A stretch of 14,544 bases of DNA, taken from positions 6,251,707 to 6,266,250 of the forward strand of contig CP070771.1 in NCBI GenBank assembly GCA_020345785.1, given 5' to 3'. Origin of the DNA: Desulfobacterales bacterium (GTDB lineage: Bacteria; Desulfobacterota; Desulfobacteria; Desulfobacterales; JAFDCJ01). The notes under the pieces are model-generated. The model was not told where the DNA came from and did not search any database. It worked only from the letters and a program-made list of their open reading frames with translations. The translations under genes and the position numbers were made by a program. Positions 7,756 through 13,260 of this stretch are shown one piece after another (within the stretch, counting starts at the first letter, position 1; every line of letters begins with the position of its first letter).

Positions 7756-7782
7756 TGTGGCCTCTATCTGATGACCTATTAT

Positions 7783-7970
7783 GAAACTTCACCTTAACGG
7801 AACAGCGAACCGCAGAACAGCAGAATAACGAACCGCAGAATGTCGAAGGGTGGTTTCGCTGTGCTCAGTCTTTTTTATAAACAAAGATAGAATACCTTCC
7901 TTCGACATTCGACATTCGATATTCATAATTCGATATTCGCTTTTTTAAAGTTTCCTCATTAGATCAAACT
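7783..7970. repeat. Dispersed fold-back repeat, copy 1 (between btuD and btuF)
   Basis: This 188-bp element matches 10545-10694. Shared blocks are GAAACTTCACCTTAAC at the left, AATAACGAACCGCAGAATG then TCGAAGGGTGGTTTCG in the middle, and ATTCGATATTCGC plus CTCATTAGATCAAACT at the right. It is also an imperfect inverted repeat: GAAACTT (7783-7789) opposes AAGTTTC (7948-7954), and GAATGTCGAAGG (7838-7849) opposes CCTTCGACATTC (7899-7910). It lies in the 275-base gap 7756-8030, where I see no gene. No transposase and no clear target duplication are visible. Confidence 0.8.
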
Positions 7971-8030
7971 GCCCACCTCAGACGGCAAACCTCGCCGCTG
8001 ACAACTGAAAGCTTTTTTATCCGGGCCGGG

Positions 8031-8804
8031 CTACCTGCGAAACACCACCTGCAAAGAATCGCAATAATTGTCAAAATAAACTTTGGCATCGACTCCAAAG
8101 ACCGCGCGCACAGTGTCGGGGGTTAAGGTTTCCCGGACAGGCCCCTGGGTTACGATCCGACCCTTGGACATAAATACCAGGTAATCACAGTAGGCGGAGG
8201 CCAGGTTGATATCCTGCAGGACGGCAATAACGGTTTTACCGGCCGTTTGAACGCCGTCGGCGGCGATATTTAAGAGGCTGAGCGTATAATTGATGTCCAG
8301 ATTGGATGTGGCTTCATCCAGAATCAACACCGGCGTATCTTGGGCCAGAGCGCGGGCAATAACGACCCGTTGGCGTTCCCCTCCGCTGAGTTCGGTGACA
8401 TAGCGGTCGGCAAATTCGACAATGCTGCTTTTTTCCATCACCGCACTGACGATCTTCCAATCTTCGGCGGTGGGTGCAGCGAATCTCGGAATGTGGGGAT
8501 ATCGGCCCATCATGACGATCTCTTTTACGGTAAACGGAAAATTAATGTAAAAATTTTGCGGGACCAGAGCAATTTCCCGGGACAGTTCAGATTTTGAGTA
8601 GTCTGAAAGCTTTTTGCCCCGGTAATTAATTCTTCCGTCGGCCGGTTGTCGGTGATTGACAAGCAGGTCCAAAACAGTGGTTTTGCCGCTGCCGTTAGGA
8701 CCGATGATGCCGTAAAATTTTGCCGGCTGCAGTTTGATGGAAAAGTCGTCAACGACTTTTTTTTCCGCATAGTAAAATGTAAGGCCGTCCAGCTCAAAAG
8801 GCAT
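8031..8804 (-). CDS. Corrinoid/siderophore-type ABC transporter ATPase (BtuD/FecE-like)
   Basis: A 257-residue nucleotide-binding subunit that drives the BtuC-like permease, acting at the inner face of the cytoplasmic membrane. In order: Walker A GPNGSGKT at 35-42, Q-loop VPQNFYINFP at 81-90, signature LSGGERQRV at 139-147, Walker B VLILDEAT at 159-166, and the D-loop SNLD. At the switch (H-loop) position, where this family normally has LHDLN, the sequence reads LQDIN: Q197, codon CAG at 8214-8216. The ATG at 8804 (MPFELDGL) fits the family start and lies just after the permease stop. An ATG at 8852 would overlap the permease by 46 bases with a non-conserved leader and is less likely. It is second in the riboswitch-controlled operon. 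Confidence 0.9.
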   Translation of the reverse strand: MPFELDGLTFYYAEKKVVDDFSIKLQPAKFYGIIGPNGSGKTTVLDLLVNHRQPADGRINYRGKKLSDYSKSELSREIALVPQNFYINFPFTVKEIVMMGRYPHIPRFAAPTAEDWKIVSAVMEKSSIVEFADRYVTELSGGERQRVVIARALAQDTPVLILDEATSNLDINYTLSLLNIAADGVQTAGKTVIAVLQDINLASAYCDYLVFMSKGRIVTQGPVRETLTPDTVRAVFGVDAKVYFDNYCDSLQVVFRR

Positions 8805-8806
8805 GG

Positions 8807-9886
8807 TTATACGATCTTTCTTACTTTTTGTTGCCTGCGGAACAGATAACAAAAAAACGGACCGCCGATTAAAGCCGTCAAAACGCCGATCGGTATTTCG
8901 GAGGGTAAAACGGCCCGGGTGATCGTGTCGGCGGCCAGCAGCAGGATGGCGCCTGCCAGCAGCGAAATCGGGACAAGGCGCCGGTTGTCGGGACCGGTGA
9001 GCAATCGCATCATGTGGGGCACCAGGAGCCCTACAAAGCCGATAATTCCTGATACGGATACACAGACAGCCCCAACCAGTGAGGCGGTTACCAGCAGGAC
9101 CATGGTTACTTTGCGGGTATCGACGCCCAGTGAGGATGCCGTTCGATTACCCAGGGACATCAGGTTCATATCCCGCGCGAAAAATATAAAGACCAACAAG
9201 CCAAGACCCACAAACAGTAACGTCAGCCCCACATCGGTCCAGGTCTTGGAGCCAAAACTGCCCATCAACCAGAAGATGATCACGGAAACCTGCTCGTCGG
9301 CAATATATTTTAAAAAACTGATGCCGGCCGACAAGATTGCCGCGACAATGATGCCGGAAAGAATCAGGTTGTTTGAGGAAAATCCTCCGCTGGAAGAAGA
9401 AAGATATATCACGAACAGCAGCGTCACGGTGGCCCCTAAGAAGGCAAACAACGGCACGGAATACATGCCTAAAAATCCCATATTCAATAAAATGGCCAGC
9501 GACGCACCGAAAGCCGCACCGGCCGACACTCCCAGTGTATAGGGATCTGCCAGGGGATTTAATAAAATTCCCTGGAAAACGACACCGGACACCGCCAATC
9601 CTCCGCCGACGATGGCGGCCGAAAGAATTCTGGGCAGACGCACATCCATCACAACGACGGGGAAAATTGAATCCAGTCCTGCAAGAAGATCGGTCTGTCC
9701 GGTCAGTTTGGCCAGCATGATTTTTACAACCGCGACGGCAGGTATTTTTATGTATCCCATTCCGGTTGAGGTAATGATGACCACCGTCATGACCGCCGCC
9801 AGCAGCACAATCTGGAGCAGCGTGGCTTCCTTGAGTCTTTTTCTAAACCCTCCGGCCCGGTCTTCATGTTGAACAAACATATCCAT
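8807..9886 (-). CDS. Corrinoid/siderophore-type ABC permease (BtuC/FecCD-like)
   Basis: About 359 residues with many hydrophobic segments, the transmembrane subunit of an importer. Family features are LPRILSAAIVGGGLAVSGVV near 93-113, GILLNPLADPYTLGVSAGAAFGA, and the C-terminal SGIIGFVGLLVPHMMRLLTG block, which contains the cytoplasmic coupling region. It is the first gene after the minus-strand B12 riboswitch, so B12-related cargo is likely. I place the start at ATG 9886 (MDMFVQHED). The longer frame from TTG at 9910 would put the start inside the terminator hairpin. No convincing Shine-Dalgarno site precedes 9886; the alternative ATG at 9880 is no better. Only about eight bases separate the terminator T-run from the start. 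Confidence 0.9.
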   Translation of the reverse strand: MDMFVQHEDRAGGFRKRLKEATLLQIVLLAAVMTVVIITSTGMGYIKIPAVAVVKIMLAKLTGQTDLLAGLDSIFPVVVMDVRLPRILSAAIVGGGLAVSGVVFQGILLNPLADPYTLGVSAGAAFGASLAILLNMGFLGMYSVPLFAFLGATVTLLFVIYLSSSSGGFSSNNLILSGIIVAAILSAGISFLKYIADEQVSVIIFWLMGSFGSKTWTDVGLTLLFVGLGLLVFIFFARDMNLMSLGNRTASSLGVDTRKVTMVLLVTASLVGAVCVSVSGIIGFVGLLVPHMMRLLTGPDNRRLVPISLLAGAILLLAADTITRAVLPSEIPIGVLTALIGGPFFCYLFRRQQKVRKIV

Positions 9887-9894
9887 TTGCTGCA

Positions 9895-9931
9895 ATAAAA
9901 AACCCTTCAAGCGTCTGCGGCTTGAAGGGTT
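9895..9931 (-). terminator. Intrinsic terminator of the minus-strand riboswitch
   Basis: Read on the minus strand, AACCCTTCAAGC (9931-9920) and GCTTGAAGGGTT (9912-9901) form a perfect 12-bp stem with a 7-base loop, followed by a T-run into 9897. The segment AGGGTTG (9973-9967 on the minus strand) can pair with CAACCCT (9932-9926), which would break the stem and act as an antiterminator. With B12 bound, transcription should stop before btuC. Confidence 0.88.
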
Positions 9932-10000
9932 GCACCCAGTTTACTTGGCCCTTATTTGTTTTAGCCCAACCCTGTCCCTACGCAGAGCTGCGGTAGGTTA

Positions 10001-10178
10001 CCAAGGCAGGTCTTCTGGCTTGCCCGCCCTCCTGGCGACCTTCCCATCCCGATGAGTCGAAACAGTGGCATCATGAGGCCAAGAGGGTTCTCTTTTCATC
10101 AAATTGAAAAGAGCGGGATTACAGCGGCGGGACCGCTCCCGACTTGCACGGGATTCCCTATTAAGCGTGTGCACCTCA
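10001..10178 (-). promoter_or_regulatory. Cobalamin riboswitch controlling the btu-cbi operon
   Basis: On the minus strand the conserved elements occur in order: GGTGC (10175-10171), GCTTAATAGGGAA (about 10167-10154), GCGGTCCCGCCGCTGTAA (about 10130-10113), GGGAAGG with GCGAC-like joining sequence, and the B12 box AGCCAGAAGACCTGCC (10020-10005). Together these are diagnostic of an adenosylcobalamin-type riboswitch aptamer. The following sequence has a second hairpin (CCTAC.GCAG / CTGCGTAGG) and then the terminator in front of btuC. It is expected to switch the whole minus-strand operon off when cobalamin is abundant. Confidence 0.95.
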
Positions 10179-10186
10179 GCGATCCA

Positions 10187-10216
10187 CACATAGGTCAAAA
10201 TGCGGTATTCTGTCAA
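10187..10216 (-). promoter_or_regulatory. Predicted promoter of the btu-cbi operon
   Basis: TTGACA (minus strand, 10216-10211) is followed after 18 bases by TATGTG (10192-10187), just upstream of the riboswitch. The -35 box is perfect; the -10 is weak. Confidence 0.5.
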
Positions 10217-10229
10217 GAAAAACTTGACA
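10211..10229. promoter_or_regulatory. Palindrome formed by two outward-facing -35 boxes
   Basis: TGTCAAG (10211-10217), a five-A spacer, and CTTGACA (10223-10229) form a perfect 7-bp inverted repeat. Each arm contains a consensus TTGACA pointing outwards, one per riboswitch. It may be only the promoters, or also a protein operator. Confidence 0.55.
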
Positions 10230-10252
10230 AGCGAAAGGTATTCATCTATTTC
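10224..10252 (+). promoter_or_regulatory. Predicted promoter of cobT
   Basis: TTGACA (10224-10229), a 17-base spacer and TATTTC (10247-10252) lie about 20 bases before the first riboswitch helix. The -35 is perfect and the -10 is partial. Confidence 0.5.
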
Positions 10253-10271
10253 CTGCAAAAAAATATCAGAC

Positions 10272-10441
10272 AACTTAGTGGTGCTGTTCCAGCTTAATAG
10301 GGAAACCGGTACAAATCCGGTGCGGACCCGCCGCTGTGTTCGGGGACGAAATTCGCAACATACCACTGGCTCGTCACCAAAAGAGCTGGGAAGGCGCGAA
10401 GATTAGGTAGAGCCGAAAGCCAGAAGACCTGCCGTTAGGTT
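10272..10441 (+). promoter_or_regulatory. Cobalamin riboswitch controlling cobT
   Basis: AACTTA (10272-10277) pairs with TAGGTT (10436-10441) as the closing P1 helix. Between them come GGTGC (10280-10284), GCTTAATAGGGAAACCGG (10292-10309), GCGGACCCGCCGCTGTG (10322-10338), GGGAAGGCGCGAAG (10388-10401) and the B12 box AAGCCAGAAGACCTGCC (10417-10433). The element is homologous to the divergent one at 10001-10178 and is followed by its own terminator. It should reduce cobT expression when cobalamin is plentiful. Confidence 0.95.
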
Positions 10442-10460
10442 CCTGTTTGAAGAGATGGCA

Positions 10461-10498
10461 AATCTTCAAGCGTTTTATGCGCTTGGAGATTTTTTTTT
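10461..10498 (+). terminator. Intrinsic terminator of the plus-strand riboswitch
   Basis: AATCTTCAAGCG (10461-10472) pairs with CGCTTGGAGATT (10480-10491) as a 12-bp stem with one G-T pair and a 7-base loop, followed by T's to 10498. TTGAAGA (10447-10453) can pair with TCTTCAA (10463-10469) as a competing antiterminator. The core CTTCAAGC...GCTTG(A/G)AG is shared with the minus-strand terminator at 9901-9931. Confidence 0.85.
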
Positions 10499-10544
10499 GG
10501 GGCACCGGCAGAGGAGTAGTGTAGCAGAATATGATGGCTTGTGG

Positions 10545-10694
10545 GAAACTTCACCTTAACCGAACAGTCCGCCGCGGCGGACAGAATATCGAATAACGAA
10601 CCGCAGAATGTCGAAGGGTGGTTTCGATCCGCCTCCGGCGGAATATTCATTATTCGATATTCGCTTTTTAAAAGTTTTCTCATTAGATCAAACT
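10545..10694. repeat. Dispersed fold-back repeat, copy 2 (in the cobT leader)
   Basis: The second copy of the element at 7783-7970, in the same orientation and about 38 bp shorter: the central spacer differs, and GC-rich inverted bits CCGCCGCGGCGG and TCCGCCTCCGGCGGA replace part of copy 1. It lies between the riboswitch terminator and cobT. The rest of 10499-10799 shows no gene; a small minus-strand open frame over it is repeat and terminator sequence. Confidence 0.8.
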
Positions 10695-10813
10695 TGCGGC
10701 CCTCCCGATACGGGTAGATTCCGGCGGCCAGCGGCCAGGTTGAAAGATTATATCAAGCTTCACCTAGCCCGAAATAGTTAACAGATTGAACACTAAATCA
10801 GGAGATATTGAAC

Positions 10814-11881
10814 ATGCATCTATCAGACATCGTAAGCGCTATTCAACCCGTCGATCAAGAATGGATTGCAAAGGCGCGGAAGAAAACGGCGCAGCTGGTC
10901 ATGCCGGCACGCGCGCTGGGAAGATTACATGAAATTTCAGAACGGCTTTGCGGGATTCAGCAGACCCTTCAACCGTCAATCGAGCGCAAGGCCGTTTTAG
11001 TGATGGCCGGTGATCATGGAATTGCCGGCGAAGGCGTCAGCGCCTACCCGCAGGAAGTTACCGGTGCCATGGTCAAAACATTTCTTGCCGGCGGTGCCGG
11101 AATTAATGCAATCAGCCGCCATGTCGGTGCCGACGTGCTTGTCGTTGATGTCGGCACTATGACTGATTTTGATACGACGAATATGCCGGGTAGGGAACGG
11201 TTGCTTGTTCGCAAAGTAGCCCGGGGGACGGCCAGCTTTATCAGGGGGCCGGCAATGTCTCTGCGTGAGGCCGAACAAAGCATTTTATATGGATTTCAGG
11301 CAGCCGCTGAACTTTTCCAGGATGGCGTGGAAATTATCGGGACCGGGGATATGGGTATCGGCAACACGACGCCTTCGGCTGCCATAGGGACCGTCATATG
11401 CAAGGTGGGACCGGCAGAGATGGTAGGACGCGGAACCGGTGTTGATGAGGAAGGACTGGTGCGTAAACGGGATGCTGTTTGCCGCGGGATAGAGGTGAAT
11501 CATCCGAAGCCCGACGATGGTTTGGACATCCTGTCCAAGGTCGGCGGTTTTGAAATTGGAGGTATTGCCGGCATTGCCCTGGCCGGTGCATTCCACGGCC
11601 GTCCCGTGATGATTGATGGATTTATTTCGACCGCCGGAGCACTCATTGCCGACCTGCTTTGTCCGAGGGTAAAAGATTACCTGTTTGCCGGTCATTGTTC
11701 AGCAGAACACGGCCACAGACATATGCTTAATCATTTGAATCTGAACCCGATTCTGGACTTGGGCATGCGGCTTGGTGAGGGAACCGGCGGAGCATTAGCC
11801 ATGAGTATTGTGGATGGTGCGCTGAAGGTTTTCAGAGAGGTGATGACCTTTGAAGAAGCGGGAGTTGCCGGCAAGGAATGA
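10814..11881 (+). CDS. cobT: Nicotinate-nucleotide--dimethylbenzimidazole phosphoribosyltransferase
   Basis: A 355-residue enzyme that makes alpha-ribazole phosphate from a lower-ligand base and nicotinate mononucleotide, for attachment to the corrin. Motifs are KPxx-like substrate segments including VMAGDHGIAGEGVSAYPQEVT near 65-85, FLAGGAGINAISRHVGADV, GTGDMGIGNTTPSAAI, GTGVDEEGL, VMIDGFISTAGAL, and the C-terminal RLGEGTGGALAM with the glutamate at 322 matching the catalytic base. The ATG at 10814 is chosen because AGGAG lies nine bases upstream; the TTG at 10808 would sit too close to it. The gene is alone on the plus strand under its own B12 riboswitch; cobS, cobU and cobC are not adjacent. 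The long leader holds a dispersed repeat. Confidence 0.96.
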   Translation: MHLSDIVSAIQPVDQEWIAKARKKTAQLVMPARALGRLHEISERLCGIQQTLQPSIERKAVLVMAGDHGIAGEGVSAYPQEVTGAMVKTFLAGGAGINAISRHVGADVLVVDVGTMTDFDTTNMPGRERLLVRKVARGTASFIRGPAMSLREAEQSILYGFQAAAELFQDGVEIIGTGDMGIGNTTPSAAIGTVICKVGPAEMVGRGTGVDEEGLVRKRDAVCRGIEVNHPKPDDGLDILSKVGGFEIGGIAGIALAGAFHGRPVMIDGFISTAGALIADLLCPRVKDYLFAGHCSAEHGHRHMLNHLNLNPILDLGMRLGEGTGGALAMSIVDGALKVFREVMTFEEAGVAGKE

Positions 11882-12274
11882 CTTCTTGGAATGACGATTG
11901 ACGAATGAAGAATGACGAATGTTATAGAAATGTGGAATGTCGAATTAAGGAATCCTGATAGTTATTGTAAGGTTTCAGGTTTCGGGTGTCAGGTGTCAGG
12001 CGAGACACCGCACTAGCCAAGGATTTCATATAGGCATATGATCCTATGGTTTGTGACGGTTTGGAGCGGTTGAATACTAAAGTCTGAGAATGCTTAAGCC
12101 AAACTTCGATATTGGATATTCGACCTGCCTGCAATACCTTGAACCTGGTTCTATGCAATTTCAACAGGTTGATTCATGACTCAATTATCACGCTAATTCA
12201 ATGCACTATGCAGGGCAGGCGGGTATTCGCCTTTTTTCAGCGGCGCTGACACGTGAAACCTGACACCTGAAACC
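11882..12274. repeat. Gap after cobT filled with phrase repeats
   Basis: No gene is visible in these 393 bases. The first part has GAATGACGATTGACGAATG and GAAGAATGACGAATG phrases (about 11888-11921), then GGTTTCAGGTTTCGGGTGTC / AGGTGTCAGG (11971-12000). The same phrase returns inverted as GAAACCTGACACCTGAAACCT at 12255-12275, reaching the stop codon of the membrane-protein gene on the other strand. TTCGATATTGGATATTCGAC at about 12105-12124 belongs to the TTCGATATTC class seen in the fold-back repeats. Confidence 0.65.
12217..12237 (+). terminator. Possible weak terminator downstream of cobT
   Basis: AGGCG (12217-12221) and CGCCT (12228-12232) form a short GC-rich stem with a 6-base loop followed by TTTTTT. 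It is about 340 bases after the cobT stop and could serve that transcript, but the stem is short. Confidence 0.35.
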
Positions 12275-12739
12275 TCATTCCCACCGATCATCTCCCTTGT
12301 GCTCCAGATCGATGGTATCCTTTGGGGAATCGCTTCGTTGCCGGCCGTGGCTTGGGTGGCGTTTCCGGCGGTCGATGGTATAGTACGTGACTGTCCCCTG
12401 ATCGTTTATAAATGAGTTCAACAGCCAGCTGATGACACTGATCATCAACGAGCCGAAAACGGCCGACCAGAAACCATAGACCTCAAAACCGGCGATCACT
12501 CCCGAAGCCATTTTTAACATCAGGGCGTTGATCACAAAGGTAAAAAGGCCAAGAGTCAATATGTTGATGGGAAGGGTTAAAACAAGGGCAATGGGTCTGA
12601 ACAAGGCATTTAAGATGCCCAGCATCGCAGCAGCAAAAAACGCGGAGAAGAATCCGCTTACGTGAATGCCATCAAACAAATAGGCGGTGAGAATGATGGC
12701 AACGGTCAAAGTTAACCATCTGACAAATATTCCATTCAT
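12275..12739 (-). CDS. PF04020-type four-helix membrane protein (YvlD / 'phage holin 4' family)
   Basis: A 154-residue membrane protein. Four hydrophobic segments are seen at about 5-25, 30-50, 53-78 and 85-110: WLTLTVAIILTAYLFDGIHV, FFAAAMLGILNALFRPIALV, LPINILTLGLFTFVINALML and FWSAVFGSLMISVISWLLNS. The NALFRPI and LPINILTLGLFTFVINA motifs are typical of the YvlD-like family. Despite the 'phage holin' label these are mostly chromosomal housekeeping-type proteins of unknown role, and no phage genes are near. A charged tail of about 40 residues (RRKRHPSHGRQR and onward) follows, probably cytoplasmic. It starts 10 bases after the ihfA stop, so probably an operon; no clear ribosome site is seen. 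The stop codon abuts a phrase repeat. Confidence 0.8.
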   Translation of the reverse strand: MNGIFVRWLTLTVAIILTAYLFDGIHVSGFFSAFFAAAMLGILNALFRPIALVLTLPINILTLGLFTFVINALMLKMASGVIAGFEVYGFWSAVFGSLMISVISWLLNSFINDQGTVTYYTIDRRKRHPSHGRQRSDSPKDTIDLEHKGDDRWE

Positions 12740-12749
12740 TAAAAGAGGG

Positions 12750-13034
12750 CTACTGACTGTTGATCTTTTCTCTTAATAAGTGGGAGCATCTAAAGGTGAC
12801 CACCCGGCGCTGCGCCAATATCATATCGTCACCGGTGGCGGGATTTCTTCCTCGTCTCTCCTTTTTCTCTTTAACGCAAAATTTACCGAATCCGCTAATC
12901 AAGACATCCTCGCCCTCTCCAAGCGTATTTTTGATTTGCTCTAGCAGGATTTCAATCAACTCAGCGGATCTGTTTTTAGGAAATCCGAGTTCATTGTGTA
13001 CAGTATCTACGATCTTTGCTTTTGTCAGTGTCAT
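12750..13034 (-). CDS. ihfA: Integration host factor alpha-type DNA-bending protein
   Basis: A 94-residue HU/IHF-family nucleoid protein. MTLTKAKIVDTVHNELGFPK is the dimerisation helix region, LISGFGKFCVKEK at about 45-57 the beta-sheet turn, and RRGRNPATGDD at 60-70 the DNA-binding arm with the intercalating proline at 65. RRVVTFR near 76-82 favours IHF alpha over HU. It bends DNA and acts in transcription, recombination and replication. The ATG at 13034 is chosen because AGGAG lies ten bases upstream and the product has the family length. An ATG at 13088 adds 18 non-conserved residues. IHF alpha versus a generic HU-like paralogue cannot be settled without a tree. Confidence 0.88.
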   Translation of the reverse strand: MTLTKAKIVDTVHNELGFPKNRSAELIEILLEQIKNTLGEGEDVLISGFGKFCVKEKKERRGRNPATGDDMILAQRRVVTFRCSHLLREKINSQ

Positions 13035-13097
13035 TGATCCGTTGCTCCTGTGCGTGAAAAAGGGGGTCGAAATCTTAGTAAACGACAATACCGGGCA

Positions 13098-13126
13098 AAG
13101 CTAATGAAATCTTTTTGTTTTGTCAA
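13098..13126 (-). promoter_or_regulatory. Predicted promoter of ihfA
   Basis: On the minus strand TTGACA (13126-13121) and TAGCTT (13103-13098) are separated by 17 bases, about 60 bases before the ihfA start. The surrounding 13089-13260 gap is A+T-rich and shows no gene. Confidence 0.5.
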
Positions 13127-13260
13127 GAGATTATAATCATTTGAAAACATATTCTGCAGTATTTGTCAAAGAATTTGCGCTTTTTTTTAGTTGTTTAATG
13201 CCTGAATTTTTGATCAACAATCGTCGACTAAAGCCAATTGGGATAAATTGATCTCGAATT

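Noticed and set aside
7783..7970. Insertion sequence or classical MITE with target duplications
   Set aside because: No transposase is present and I could not find matching direct repeats at the two ends; fold-back structure and two copies are all that can be supported.
8807..8852. Earlier start of the ABC ATPase at ATG 8852
   Set aside because: It would overlap the permease by 46 bases and add a non-conserved leader; the ATG at 8804 begins at the usual family start.
8919..9542. 207-residue plus-strand open frame
   Set aside because: It is antisense to the permease; the composition (Thr/Ser/Pro/Arg-rich) is what hydrophobic codons give when read backwards.
9998..10366. 122-residue minus-strand open frame
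   Set aside because: It runs across both riboswitches and the divergent promoter region; the conserved RNA elements explain this DNA.
10435..10683. 82-residue minus-strand open frame
   Set aside because: It covers the cobT riboswitch terminator and the fold-back repeat and has no protein-like features.
12275..12739. Phage lysis gene (holin)
   Set aside because: The PF04020 label contains 'phage holin', but no endolysin, structural or integrase gene is near and the gene is paired with ihfA.
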